Part shown: positions 35,174-44,913 of the stretch, one piece after another
Layout: each line of letters starts with the position of its first letter
How positions within the stretch are numbered: the stretch's first letter is position 1
DNA from: Symmachiella macrocystis
GTDB lineage: Bacteria > Planctomycetota > Planctomycetia > Planctomycetales > Planctomycetaceae
DNA: 64,000 bases
Reading direction: 5' to 3'
Assembly: GCF_007860075.1 (NCBI RefSeq)
Contig: NZ_SJPP01000002.1
Coordinates: 372,001-436,000 of the forward strand
Position numbers and translations under genes: made by a program
Notes under the pieces: model-generated
Database searches by the model: none
The model's input: the letters and a program-made list of their open reading frames with translations, nothing else
What the model was told of the DNA's origin: nothing

Positions 35174-35443
35174 CTATAGCGTTTGCTTGCAGAAAGGACG
35201 CCGTTCTATCGCCTCAGCTAACCGTTCAACCGCATCAATGCCGAGCGTTTCGGCGATTGCATCGACCAGCAACGAAGCAACTGAACGTTCACCCGATCCG
35301 GCGATTTGGTGCAAGCGTTCGGCGGCAGCAGATCTTGCCCCAAGATTTACGTCGTTTTCGTCGCTCAAAAACACGTCAGCCAGCCGTCGGACGCTCATTC
35401 GGAAATGCTCTACGACTTTGACAAACGACAGACAACGGTGCAC
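35174..35443 (-). CDS. Small cassette frame, second copy
   Basis: An 89-residue frame: VRRLADVFLSDEND, then AERLHQIAGSGERSVASLLV, DAIAETLGIDAVERLAEAIE, RRPFCKQTL. It seems to join the end of the small protein found before the recombinase (13875-14099) to the near-invariant block of copy 1 (13248-13410), which in copy 1 are separated by the tRNA fragment and the recombinase relic. Function unknown. Confidence 0.4.
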   Translation of the reverse strand: MHRCLSFVKVVEHFRMSVRRLADVFLSDENDVNLGARSAAAERLHQIAGSGERSVASLLVDAIAETLGIDAVERLAEAIERRPFCKQTL

Positions 35444-35501
35444 GAATAGCTGCGTTTGCGTTCTCTTTGAGCACCTGTCCGAACTGGTTTTGGCTTTTGC
35501 C

Positions 35502-37163
35502 TCAACCTGTCACCAAATGGTGAGCCGACTGTTCAGGCCCGCGCATTTTCCGGAGATCGACGTCGTACAAACGCATGCGGGCCGACTCGAGGTAAACGCC
35601 GAAAAGACCTTCCGTGAACGTCGAATCGGCAAGTGTCAAAACCACTCGGCCGTCGACGGATAACTCCAAATAATGACCAAATGCCACGAGACTAATCTCT
35701 GCTTGACCGGGCGTGTCACTGTACCAATTCCCTCCCTGTAAGGTGCGGAATTGCATCATTTTTTCGCCGCTGGCTGGTTGACCGGTATGCCACGCGCGCA
35801 ATTGAGCCATCCCCTTGAGCAGGTCGAGCGACAAGTAGTAACCATCCTGGGTCTCAGGGTCGACACGGAACACAAGGCCGCACTTGCCCAGTCCGCAGAG
35901 GTCGATTTTTGCACTCATTTTTGCCGACTCGATGGAACCATCGAACACATAGGCTTGAAACCCGGTTTCGCACGCAAGTTCGAGGTTATTACCGTCGATC
36001 GAGCAAGTCTGCCGACCGTGGCCGCGCCCAAGCGGGTGCACACAGCGCGTGTCGATCCGCTCGCCCAGCCATTTGTTGAGACCCTCAAAAGTTGTTGCTC
36101 GGAGCATGCCCTCTTCCGTTCGATACAGTCGTTTTGGGGGCGGCATCAGATTGCGTGAGGTGCGGTTCGAGTCATCTAGCGAATAAAAGTTCCACAACAG
36201 CCAACCCCGATCATCACGGCAAACCCGTGCCGCGTAGTTTCCTTGTGCGAGCAGGACATTGTCGTAGTAGCTGCGCCAGGGCTGGCGTATTTGATTTGTG
36301 TGCCAGTAGCGAATCTTGGCGTCTTCTCGCAGGCTGCCGATCAGATAATATTCATTTTCGATACGAATGAGATTGGGGACTTCGATATCGTCGTAAAGTC
36401 CAGGGTGATGCAAACAAGGTCGAGCGGCGAACTTGCCAGGTGCGGTTTCCTCCATGACTCCCACACAGCCGCGCCGGACGACCGGGCCCTCCTTGGTGCG
36501 CGCAGCCATCAATAGCCAGCCTCGGTCGCCTTCGTGGTAATAGAAAGGATCACGGAAGCTGATCCAATGCCGCCCCTCGTTCAGTGATGATTCATAGAAT
36601 TCCTGCGGAGCTTCTAGTGGAAAATCACTTTCCGCATCAAACACCGCATGACGACAACTTGTTGGCTGCTGTCGAGCGATCTCTCGGGCACGGAGCACCG
36701 CGGGCGGGTCGTTCGGTCCCCGTTCGTCGCGCCAGTTCACAGGCGCCTTGTGCCAATGGTAAAGGTCTTCGCTGACAGCCAACCCGATTCGCTGTATATT
36801 CCCCTGCTCCCGACGCGAAAGGCCCGTGTAGAACATACGCCACTGGCCCGGTTGGTGCGGATTGGGCGAGACCGCCATCGTCCACAGCATGAGGTCGTCC
36901 CACGATCCGGGGTCTCCGATGAACAACGCATTGTTCACGCGCCGCCAATTGATGGCATCGGTGCTGACGGCGTGGGCGATAAAATCATGATTCGGCAGCA
37001 CCAAGTGGAACAGGTGATACAAACCGTCGTGATAGAGGACGTCAACGTCACCAATCGCCTTCCGGCTGCCTTCGGTTTCGGTATACACGATAAAGCTGGT
37101 TTCTGAAAATGCGGAAACGGAACGACTAGCGTTTCCTGCCAACCCAGTTGTCACCCGAGACAT
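35502..37163 (-). CDS. Glycoside hydrolase, GH32-like, with a C-terminal beta-sandwich
   Basis: A 553-residue enzyme with a five-blade propeller (about 20-330). The three acidic catalytic positions of the GH32/GH43 type are visible: an aspartate in [17 protein letters not shown], the RDP motif in [13 protein letters not shown], and a glutamate in [20 protein letters not shown]. The last 180 residues form a beta-sandwich ([20 protein letters not shown]) of the kind found after GH32 propellers and in DUF1080. No signal peptide is evident, so it may be intracellular. GH32 enzymes cleave fructosides, but WMNDPNG is replaced by GDVDVLYH, so the substrate is uncertain. ATG 37163 is preferred to an upstream TTG. 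Confidence 0.8.
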   Translation of the reverse strand: MSRVTTGLAGNASRSVSAFSETSFIVYTETEGSRKAIGDVDVLYHDGLYHLFHLVLPNHDFIAHAVSTDAINWRRVNNALFIGDPGSWDDLMLWTMAVSPNPHQPGQWRMFYTGLSRREQGNIQRIGLAVSEDLYHWHKAPVNWRDERGPNDPPAVLRAREIARQQPTSCRHAVFDAESDFPLEAPQEFYESSLNEGRHWISFRDPFYYHEGDRGWLLMAARTKEGPVVRRGCVGVMEETAPGKFAARPCLHHPGLYDDIEVPNLIRIENEYYLIGSLREDAKIRYWHTNQIRQPWRSYYDNVLLAQGNYAARVCRDDRGWLLWNFYSLDDSNRTSRNLMPPPKRLYRTEEGMLRATTFEGLNKWLGERIDTRCVHPLGRGHGRQTCSIDGNNLELACETGFQAYVFDGSIESAKMSAKIDLCGLGKCGLVFRVDPETQDGYYLSLDLLKGMAQLRAWHTGQPASGEKMMQFRTLQGGNWYSDTPGQAEISLVAFGHYLELSVDGRVVLTLADSTFTEGLFGVYLESARMRLYDVDLRKMRGPEQSAHHLVTG

Positions 37164-37947
37164 GATTACTGTTGGGCAAATCAACAGGCGGAGATGAGTT
37201 ATTGGAAAGCTTTTCCCGGCCTAGCATCATAAACGATGGTCGGCCCACTCCCAACCTCGCTTTGTGGCTCGAATAGCTGTGCTTTAGCTTCCATGGTCAA
37301 GGCCCATAGAATTTTTAGGTGAATGAGCACCAAAGAGATAAGTAGCAAGGCATGAGATATCAAGTCGTCCCGATCATGTCCCGACAGTTTTGGTCGGCTC
37401 GCACACAAATAGACGAACTGTCCGTGGGGGGAGATAATGGATAGTGTGCACACCAGACTTGAATGCTTGACCGACGACGTTAGCCCACCTGGCCAAATGG
37501 CGAGACGTGAATGTACGCTACCCGCAAACGACAAAACGCTCCGACGTAGCAAACGTGGGGCGACTGTGGTGGCTAGAGCGGGGAAGCCGGCTGTTGGCGT
37601 TGAATTGATCCTCGGAATGTCCGATTTTGTACCATTGCTCGACGGCTAACAAATCGCGTGCTTGTCCTCGCTCGGCATAGCGGATTCAGAATCGACAAAT
37701 GATATTTTCGATGAGGGAGACGAACGGAGATTTTGAGTAGAGTTAGCAGAGAAGGGGCGACAGTAGTCGAACCAAAAAAACATCAGTCTTTCCAAGGTCT
37801 TGGTGGTCGATGCTGCTTTGCGAGCCCATTAATCACACAGCATCAAGTATCACACACCATCAAATCATGATTGAACAGCACATCACACATTAGAAGCCAA
37901 GCCATGTTCGTCAATTCTTGTTCGTCAATTAATCTACATTTTGACGG
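37164..37947. other. Intergenic stretch with a dispersed repeat
   Basis: No gene with believable composition on either strand. It contains the second copy of the dispersed repeat (37465-37600) and A/T-rich sequence with CATCACACA-type short direct repeats near 37835-37890. Confidence 0.5.
37465..37600. repeat. Dispersed intergenic repeat, copy 2
   Basis: Counterpart of 17136-17270. Shared blocks are GCCCACCTGGCCAAA, CCGACGTAGC and AACGTGGGGCG, with the same spacing. No shared open frame is maintained. Confidence 0.6.
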
Positions 37948-40485
37948 TCAATTCGGCTCGGAAACGTCTTGCAGTTTTGACGGCGGAAGTGCCTCTGGAT
38001 GTGCCTGGAGCATTTTCATCATGGCCTCGGCAATCATCGCATGCCCGGCCGCGTGTGGATGATACTTTTGGCCGGGAATCATGAGTTCGCTGGACGAATG
38101 CCCCTCTGTCCAGTTCGGTACTTCGCAAACAACGAAACCAGCCTCGCGTGCAAGTGGCTTCAATTGCGCCGCTAGGTTGTCGGGGTCGGCTCCAATCGGC
38201 AAGTAGATCCATACCGCCAAGATTCCGCGTTCTCGACACTCTTCGATGATTGTGCGATAAACGGCGACCAGAAGTGCGTTGCGCTGTTGATTCAATTTGT
38301 TGTGAATAATTCCCGGTGACATGTCCTGGGTAATCCCGGCTTGATTGATCAATTGTTCGATGGGACGTGAGCGAATCAGCTTGCCGGCGGCGATGAGTTT
38401 TGCCAAATGATCAACAAACTTCAGAGTTTCATCTTGGTGTGCGAAGTAAAAAATCGCGTCGGGGTCAAATCCCAACACTTTGCGTTGGATTCGCACTAAC
38501 CGATGGCTGGCCCACTGTTTGCCGACACCGAAATTCAAAAGTTCATAATGCCCGCCGCCGGGCAACTCCCCATTCATGCGACTTTCCAAGACGCGTACGA
38601 AGGATTCGTCGTCCGCTACGCCGTACCCCATGATCACGCTGGAACCCACCATGGCGATTCGCGTCGTCCCGGTTGGTTTGTTCAACGTGAGTGTCTCCCG
38701 GTCGCGCATGCCGAACTGATTAATGGACGTTGGTTTGCCGTCCAATTCGACCCGCATACCTGGTATCAACTCGGTTGCTTGTGCAAGATCAGAAGGCCGG
38801 GAAAGCAAGTCAAAACCGGCCACTTGAGCACGCTGTGTTTCGTCGGTAGGCGACCATGAGGCAAGCATTGGCCCCGCCTGAATGGCGGTCGAATTCATAT
38901 CCTCGTAATACCCGGTCACTTGCCCCATCGCATCTTCACGCGCAGCATCCTGCCGGAATTCGGCGATTGCACTGGAAACGTCTGAGCTGAGTAATAGCGA
39001 AAACCGTGGTGAACCAACTGCTACAAATAATGCCATGCCCATCACGTAGAATGTGGCCGACTCTCGAAACGAAAGCGCGGGGCGCTGCGTTTTGCGAGAA
39101 TCATAATATTCCTTGAGACGGACGACGATGGCTCCGAGAATGATAACAAGCAAAAACCCCAACAGGACAAACATTAGACCGTTCATGGCACCGGGACGAC
39201 GTAGTACTCCTGCAAATAACGTCAAGAAGCCTGGCTTGGTCCAACACGCCCAGAATAAACTAACCGCCGCGAACATGCTCGCCGTTCGGGCTGAAAGGCT
39301 GAATGCCGCTCGCCACGCGGAATGATCACGGCGGTGACCTCGCCGCATATCGAGCAGCGCATTGACTGCAACACACACACCAACACCCATCCAAAGACAG
39401 GCGTCGTTAGCCGTCACGGGAAAACGGCCAAGCAACCAAAACATTTGCCACGAATGCAAGAGCCAAGTGCTCAAAAAGACGATGAGCACTCCCACAACCG
39501 TGGCCAGCCCCAACCCCCAACCTCGGCCGCGGAGTGAATAAAACGTCGGAAAGAAAAACAACTTCAGCATGAAGTCTTTCCAGTAGATATTGATCCGGCG
39601 CCAGATGTCGGTGAAACTCGATGCCAAGAAATATCGGTCGTGCGTTCGCGGCAAGTCAAAACCAAACAGATGCAACAATCCGGCGATCAAATGGAATTGG
39701 CCGGAAACGTGCAAATACAATGCAAAATTCGTCACCATAAATAGTGCGATGTGCGGCACGTCATACAGTTGATACGGTTCGGGGACGAGATAAGTTTTGA
39801 TGAAGCGATACAACAACAAATGGGTCAGGCCGCGTACGATGCAGACAATGCCCTTCTGGTAGATACTCCAGGTGTCCCGGTTGTACCATGAGTCGCGAAA
39901 CGTGTTGAAATCTACCACGGGAAAGAGTGGAAAACAGACATTCGGCGCCATGAAGAAGTAGGACAAGGTGGTCGTCAGAGGCGGGTTCGTCACGGCTTTT
40001 CGCGTGGAGTAGCAGTAGATCATCAACCGGAACATGAACATCGAGCCCAGGACTGGCCACATCGGAAGCGGCCATCGGCTCCGCAGCGCTATGAGCACAA
40101 CACCCACGGCGATCAGCATGAGCCAGCGAATCCACAACCCGAAGGGCAAGTAGCAAATACCGATCAGTACTCCGCCGATGCCTAGCACGTACAGGCCGTT
40201 CGTCATTCCCAAAACGATCAGAACACAACTGGCTGACAGGCACGCAAAGAATCCCATGCGATAGGTTTTCGGCAGCCAGGTATGCACCGCGAAACCACCA
40301 ATCATCACGCACATCACTGGGAACAAAAGACGCCGTCTTTCGATGTCGAAGAGATAGACAATTCCGGCAATCAGCAGCAACTCAGCCAACACGAACAGGA
40401 ACTTGGCCGGAACTCCGCCCGAGGAGGGGTGGCTATCGGTTCCGCTTGCCTGCGACATATCGTCTGTTTGTTCTTGTTCCGGCAT
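37948..40485 (-). CDS. MBOAT O-acyltransferase fused to an SGNH hydrolase domain
   Basis: An 845-residue membrane protein. About ten membrane helices (residues 28-480) form an MBOAT domain: SSFTDIWRRINIYWKDFMLK matches the AlgI/DltB-type motif, and the expected active-site histidine is in TWLLHSWQMFWLLG. From about residue 610 a soluble SGNH domain follows: block I VGSSVIMGYG, block II NFGVG, and the C-terminal HPHAAGH histidine motif. In Dlt and alginate systems these functions lie in separate proteins (DltB/DltD, AlgI/AlgJ). The fusion suggests direct hand-over of an acyl group through the membrane to an outside polymer. GGAGAG lies six bases before the ATG. A carrier protein gene lies 158 bases upstream. 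Confidence 0.85.
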   Translation of the reverse strand: MPEQEQTDDMSQASGTDSHPSSGGVPAKFLFVLAELLLIAGIVYLFDIERRRLLFPVMCVMIGGFAVHTWLPKTYRMGFFACLSASCVLIVLGMTNGLYVLGIGGVLIGICYLPFGLWIRWLMLIAVGVVLIALRSRWPLPMWPVLGSMFMFRLMIYCYSTRKAVTNPPLTTTLSYFFMAPNVCFPLFPVVDFNTFRDSWYNRDTWSIYQKGIVCIVRGLTHLLLYRFIKTYLVPEPYQLYDVPHIALFMVTNFALYLHVSGQFHLIAGLLHLFGFDLPRTHDRYFLASSFTDIWRRINIYWKDFMLKLFFFPTFYSLRGRGWGLGLATVVGVLIVFLSTWLLHSWQMFWLLGRFPVTANDACLWMGVGVCVAVNALLDMRRGHRRDHSAWRAAFSLSARTASMFAAVSLFWACWTKPGFLTLFAGVLRRPGAMNGLMFVLLGFLLVIILGAIVVRLKEYYDSRKTQRPALSFRESATFYVMGMALFVAVGSPRFSLLLSSDVSSAIAEFRQDAAREDAMGQVTGYYEDMNSTAIQAGPMLASWSPTDETQRAQVAGFDLLSRPSDLAQATELIPGMRVELDGKPTSINQFGMRDRETLTLNKPTGTTRIAMVGSSVIMGYGVADDESFVRVLESRMNGELPGGGHYELLNFGVGKQWASHRLVRIQRKVLGFDPDAIFYFAHQDETLKFVDHLAKLIAAGKLIRSRPIEQLINQAGITQDMSPGIIHNKLNQQRNALLVAVYRTIIEECRERGILAVWIYLPIGADPDNLAAQLKPLAREAGFVVCEVPNWTEGHSSSELMIPGQKYHPHAAGHAMIAEAMMKMLQAHPEALPPSKLQDVSEPN

Positions 40486-40643
40486 ATAGGCTCTCCGGGG
40501 CCGAATTCCCCTAACCGCATCCCGGCATGCCTGATCGGCAGATGCCGAGCCATTCAGGCAATAACCGCTGCTACAGATTCAAAAAGATACTCACTGCCGT
40601 TTGGACCGAAGGAGACAGCAACACCATTCATGTTCAGCAAGGA

Positions 40644-40937
40644 CTAGCCGCGCTCGTCATTTGCTCCCAACGATTGTGACAACGCTTCAATCGACGGATA
40701 ATCCTCCAAGGGATTGCTGGAAAAACGAATACCCAACCAGTCCTCCAATTGTGCGACAATGGCGACCACATGCATCGAATCGATACCTTGCGCCAAAATT
40801 GGTTCTTTGACCTGGATTTGGCTTCGGTCGGTCTCTAATTCTTCCGCCAACTTGTCTAGCAACCAATCCTGAATTTCAGCGGCTGAGCGTGTAGTCGGCT
40901 GTCCAGCGTTTGGAGAAGAAGTGATTTCATCGTTCAT
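40644..40937 (-). CDS. Stand-alone acyl/peptidyl carrier protein
   Basis: A 97-residue carrier protein. The helical core starts at SAAEIQDWLLDKLAEEL and the phosphopantetheine attachment site is Ser54 in GIDSMHVV. WLGIRFSSNPLEDYPSIEAL is the usual third-helix region. It should carry an acyl chain as a thioester between the adenylating enzyme and an acyltransferase. ATG 40937 is preferred; an ATG at 40979 would add 14 residues. It sits upstream of and in the same direction as the MBOAT-SGNH gene. It is not the housekeeping fatty-acid carrier, whose site is usually DSLD and which sits with fab genes. Confidence 0.88.
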   Translation of the reverse strand: MNDEITSSPNAGQPTTRSAAEIQDWLLDKLAEELETDRSQIQVKEPILAQGIDSMHVVAIVAQLEDWLGIRFSSNPLEDYPSIEALSQSLGANDERG

Positions 40938-41159
40938 GGTATTAACCGCGGACTTGGTGACGAACTGGCCGTCAACCATTGATGGTTATTGGAAATGGGC
41001 CGGAGCGATTCCCGCTTGCAGGTAGCGAATTGACTTGGGAAACGATCGCACAGACTAACACAGTTCTCTGCTGTGCACCACAAAATATTTTCTCGACTCC
41101 GGTATTCTTTTTCCAATTCAATAACAGAGAACATCACTGTGACCATCGCCGCCAGAGAT

Positions 41160-42659
41160 TCATTGCGACAATCGCGGATCCGATAAATCAAGCCGGTACA
41201 TGATTTGGTTGTAGTCATAGCGCGGCGTCGGGTGATCGTTGCCGGAAAATGTCGTCGTATATGTCCCTTCGAAGTAGATGATCCGGCCATCCTCTTGGGC
41301 GAAAAACGGATGTTGCTTGGGATTATAAAACGAATATTTGTTGTGAGTGACAATGCGTATTGCCTTGGACCATGGACCGGTCAGGTCGTCCGCTTCGGCG
41401 AACCAGACTTCGCCCAAAAAAGAACGGCCGCCGATTTGCACAAAGATCATCACCCATTTTTTTCGAAATTCATTCCAATACACCGACCCTCGGCTTGGTA
41501 GTACAGCGTCGCCAGTTTCTGAATCCTTGAAATGGATGTAAGCCTCATCTGCATTCAAACGCCCCTGATTTATTAGCTCCTGCTGTATCTGCAGCGTCCA
41601 TGGGGTCGTGTCTTTCTTCCACTCGAACACGAGTTTCCCATTCGTGTCACGCACCAACTCCAATTGTTGCTCTCGGCTTCCTTGGCGGAGGCAACTGTAG
41701 GTTTCGTATTGTTCAAGGTCCTGAAGCAACTCAGCGTTCGCCTTGACCCGCACCAACGGATACGGATCGGCGAAATTTACGTACTCGGTATGACCGTCTT
41801 GGTGAACGAAGGGATGCCCGTAGGGATAAAGCGGCGCTTTCATGTCGAATTGTTGTCGTTTTTCAAATTCTTTTGAGTCGTTGTTGAATTCCACCAATCC
41901 GCGCTCATAGACCGTCATAGAATTTTTGACTTTGACGTATTTGGCGAACATTCGCTCGTTCCCCTCCGTGTCAGTGAGCGTCACCAACCCGTTAATCCAC
42001 GTGGGACCTTTACCGGGCATATTGGCTGTCTCCTTCGCAAAGCCATCCTCGCCGATAAAATAATTCAGACTCACGCCGCGATTTGGATCAACGCCTTGAA
42101 ATCCAAGAAGTGATGTAGTTGCTCCGGGGACCTGGAAATTCCCCAACGGGTACGATGGGCGGTTTGTATCTCCCCAAAACCAATAGATGCGTCCACGATA
42201 TTTAGCATTCACCACGCTATCTGAACCAAGTACCCGTGCATCGAGTACCGGCTGAACAATGGGAACCGCTTCCCCAAGAAGTTCACTATCGCGATAAATC
42301 CCCCCGCCAGTGACACGGTATAAGCGTTCGGCAACGTTGATCCGCTTGATACGGATCGTGGTACTCCCTCCCGGGCTCACCTTCAGTTGCGTACCACGAA
42401 AACCGAAACGATCGGCAGGAAATTCGTAACCATGGCTGGACACAAAGAAATACACCGTTTTGTCCATAAACCCTGGTTCTTGAAATGCGACTACCCCAGC
42501 GGAATCGGTGTAGTAACGGCAATTATTCACCGTTTTCAATTCGACGAGGGGGACGCCTCGGTTCGTTTGGTCGTCGAGAACGGTGATTTTGAAATACTCG
42601 GAGCTGTCTTGGGCCCCAAGGGAGATCGTCGCAAGTAATAAACCAACGGAGAGATTCAC
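41160..42659 (-). CDS. Secreted propeller-like protein with an N-terminal beta-sandwich, unknown function
   Basis: A 499-residue protein with a short signal peptide (SVGLLLATISLGAQ). Residues 20-110 look like a carboxypeptidase-regulatory-like sandwich (YFKITVLDDQTNRGVPLVEL). From about 110 on, repeated segments such as GRIYWFWGDTNRPSYPLGNF and RGSVYWNEFRKKWVMIFVQI resemble the DUF4185/sialidase-like propellers of carbohydrate-active proteins. The start is GTG at 42659: AGGAGGTGA lies five bases upstream, an ideal ribosome site. It lies between the carrier gene and the divergent acyl-AMP ligase gene, so it may take part in the same pathway, perhaps binding the glycan substrate; this is inference. 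Confidence 0.7.
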   Translation of the reverse strand: MNLSVGLLLATISLGAQDSSEYFKITVLDDQTNRGVPLVELKTVNNCRYYTDSAGVVAFQEPGFMDKTVYFFVSSHGYEFPADRFGFRGTQLKVSPGGSTTIRIKRINVAERLYRVTGGGIYRDSELLGEAVPIVQPVLDARVLGSDSVVNAKYRGRIYWFWGDTNRPSYPLGNFQVPGATTSLLGFQGVDPNRGVSLNYFIGEDGFAKETANMPGKGPTWINGLVTLTDTEGNERMFAKYVKVKNSMTVYERGLVEFNNDSKEFEKRQQFDMKAPLYPYGHPFVHQDGHTEYVNFADPYPLVRVKANAELLQDLEQYETYSCLRQGSREQQLELVRDTNGKLVFEWKKDTTPWTLQIQQELINQGRLNADEAYIHFKDSETGDAVLPSRGSVYWNEFRKKWVMIFVQIGGRSFLGEVWFAEADDLTGPWSKAIRIVTHNKYSFYNPKQHPFFAQEDGRIIYFEGTYTTTFSGNDHPTPRYDYNQIMYRLDLSDPRLSQ

Positions 42660-42931
42660 GAGTCACCTCCTAAGGAAATGAAGACAACGGCCAGGAGAAT
42701 TGGAATTTGACAAGACGGGGTTCCATTCCATTTGAAACGTAATGCTGCCTAGACTGGTACATCGACTGCGTTGCCGCATGGAATTGTCGTGCCCCCCCGG
42801 TAGAGTGGGGACTGGTCGCGAAACGATTCTGGGGACCAAGAGCAAGAGGGATTGTCCAGCCAATGATAATACGATATGTCATTGACGATGGCGAATGCTT
42901 TCATTAAGTCGGTGACAACACCTTGGGAAAA

Positions 42932-44638
42932 ATGATGAAGACACTGTGCACAGAGCTTGACGAAGCTGCGTCCCAATTCGCTGATAAGCCTCTGTTTGTA
43001 TTTCCCGCAACGCGGTGGCAACCTGCGGAATCACTGACGTACGGCGAACTGACGGAACGTGCTGCCGCCGCGTCCGCGGTGCTTTCGGAAAGTGCCTCAT
43101 TCGGTCAGCGCGCACTATTGTTGTTCCCCACAGGGGCCGCATTTTGGGAAGCGTTTATGGGGTGCCTCTCCGCCGGCGTGATCGCGGTCCCCTTGCACGT
43201 TCCCAATCTCAACCGCAACAGCGAGCTGTTCGCCAGTTTGTGTCAAGACTGCGAACCGGCAGTCTTAATCGTGGACGATTCGGTGGCAGAAGTTTTGGAC
43301 AAGCGTCGAGATCAGCATCCCTATTTCGCTGGCATACCCGTCATCACTCCCAGCCAGTGGCGGAATCAAACAGCTGCCCCGCGTTTCGAGGCCTCAGCCG
43401 AGGATATTGCCTTTTTGCAATACACTTCTGGTTCCACGTCGCGTCCCAAAGGGGTACAGATTTCTCACTCAAACTTACTGTCCAACCTACGCTTCATCTG
43501 TGAACGCATGCAGCTAGACGCGCAGCGCGACCGGGCCGTCACCTGGCTGCCGCATTACCATGATATGGGCCTGGTCGGCAGCTACCTCGGCGCGATGTTT
43601 GCAAGACTCACAAGCTGGTGCATTCCCCCTGAGGAATTTGTTCTGCGGCCCTTGCATTGGCTGCAATTGATGTCCGACCACAGCGTGACAATCTCCGGCG
43701 GTCCCGATTTCGGTTATCGCCATTGCTTGGAAAAAATCCGCGATGACGATCTGTCGAGTTTGGATTTCTCCTCTTGGCGGGTTGCATTTGTAGGTGCAGA
43801 GAAGGTTCGAACAGAAACACTCGCCCGTTTTGAAAAGCGATTTTCCGTGTGCGGTTTTCGCCGCGAGGCGTTCTTTCCGTGTTATGGATTAGGAGAAGCG
43901 ACTCTTATGGCGACAGGCGGTCCGGTGGATGCTGCGCCGGTGATCAAACAGGTCAGCACCGCCGCCTTCGCCCGGCAACAAATTGCCCTCCCAATGTCGC
44001 CAGATGATCAAACCAGCCTATCAGGTAGCGGACAATGTTTTGACGGATCTCGCGTATTGATTATCGATACCGCAGGCGAACCGTTGCCCGATGAACAGAT
44101 CGGCGAAGTTTGTCTCGCCGGACCTTCCGTAACTCGCGGGTATTTCCGACGGCAGGATCTCAATGCCGAACAATTCTTCGAGCTGAATATTGACGGCCAG
44201 TCTCATCGTTTTCTTCGTACGGGAGACGTGGGGTTTTTATCCGCTGGTGAATTATTTATTACAGGTCGGAACTCAGAATTGATGATTGTACGGGGGAAAA
44301 ACCTTCATCCTGAGGATATCGAGGAACGTGCTTGCGCAGCCGACCCTGCGATTGCTCCAGGTGGTGTTCTGGTATTTTCTACTGAAATCAATGGACAAGA
44401 GGAACTGATTGTTTCGGTGGAACTCCAAAGAACAGCCATACGCCGCACTTCGTCGGAAACAGTTGTGGCGGCAATTCGCCATGCGGTTAATTTATCTATC
44501 GGCGTTAATCCTGCAGAGATTCTCCTCTTGAGACCCGCAACTTTGCCCAAAACCACTAGCGGCAAACTGCGGCGGCTGGCATTTCGACAAAGTTACATTG
44601 ACGACGATATCAGTTGCATTTACCGAGAATTCAACTAG
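42932..44638 (+). CDS. Fatty-acyl-AMP ligase (FAAL-type adenylating enzyme)
   Basis: A 568-residue ANL-superfamily enzyme. The ATP loop is YTSGSTSRPKGVQISH (about 164-179). WLPHYHDMGLVGSYLGAMFA and WLQLMSDHSVTISGGPDFGY are typical of FAALs, and FPCYGLGEATLMATGG carries the adenine-binding motif. The hinge is in FLRTGDVGFL, and the catalytic lysine lies in KTTSGKLRRLAFRQ. FAALs make acyl-adenylates and load them on carrier proteins instead of CoA. There is no fused carrier domain; the separate carrier at 40644 is the obvious partner. ATG 42932 is chosen over a TTG three codons upstream. It is divergent from the 41160-42659 gene, with a 270-base shared promoter region. Confidence 0.9.
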   Translation: MMKTLCTELDEAASQFADKPLFVFPATRWQPAESLTYGELTERAAAASAVLSESASFGQRALLLFPTGAAFWEAFMGCLSAGVIAVPLHVPNLNRNSELFASLCQDCEPAVLIVDDSVAEVLDKRRDQHPYFAGIPVITPSQWRNQTAAPRFEASAEDIAFLQYTSGSTSRPKGVQISHSNLLSNLRFICERMQLDAQRDRAVTWLPHYHDMGLVGSYLGAMFARLTSWCIPPEEFVLRPLHWLQLMSDHSVTISGGPDFGYRHCLEKIRDDDLSSLDFSSWRVAFVGAEKVRTETLARFEKRFSVCGFRREAFFPCYGLGEATLMATGGPVDAAPVIKQVSTAAFARQQIALPMSPDDQTSLSGSGQCFDGSRVLIIDTAGEPLPDEQIGEVCLAGPSVTRGYFRRQDLNAEQFFELNIDGQSHRFLRTGDVGFLSAGELFITGRNSELMIVRGKNLHPEDIEERACAADPAIAPGGVLVFSTEINGQEELIVSVELQRTAIRRTSSETVVAAIRHAVNLSIGVNPAEILLLRPATLPKTTSGKLRRLAFRQSYIDDDISCIYREFN

Positions 44639-44913
44639 TGATCTATGCACTTTTAATGATCTCGTTGGAGGATCAATTTGCGCACTCTATCGTGGTTCGA
44701 GCGCACGGTCCTTGCAAGAATTCTCCAGCGGTCAAGAGATATCCTTTGACTGGGCATGAAAACTATGCGAGAATCCCCGATGGTTTCGAGTTGGATTGCG
44801 ATTCGTGTTTCTCCTAATGACAGCCACATTTTAATTCGCATCAACGAATCCGCCACGTGACGCAACCATCGGTACATTATCCCGATCAATTTCCCATCAA
44901 TTGGAGAGCTGGT

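Larger units (their letters stand above)
34437..35360. repeat. Mobile-element gene cassette, copy 2 (decayed)
   Basis: Second copy of the 12155-13440 block. The first gene is reduced to its last 25 codons (34487-34565, readable EVWRHERMAIEEVERLLDEM), the second shares only its start, the third is frameshifted, and the last 150 bases remain nearly identical. The copy lies 220 bases from the IS end. Confidence 0.8.

Noticed and set aside
37835-37890. Repeated ATCACACA words considered as a small repeat array or CRISPR remnant.
   Set aside because: Units are short, unevenly spaced and without spacer structure. No CRISPR array or cas gene was seen in the window.
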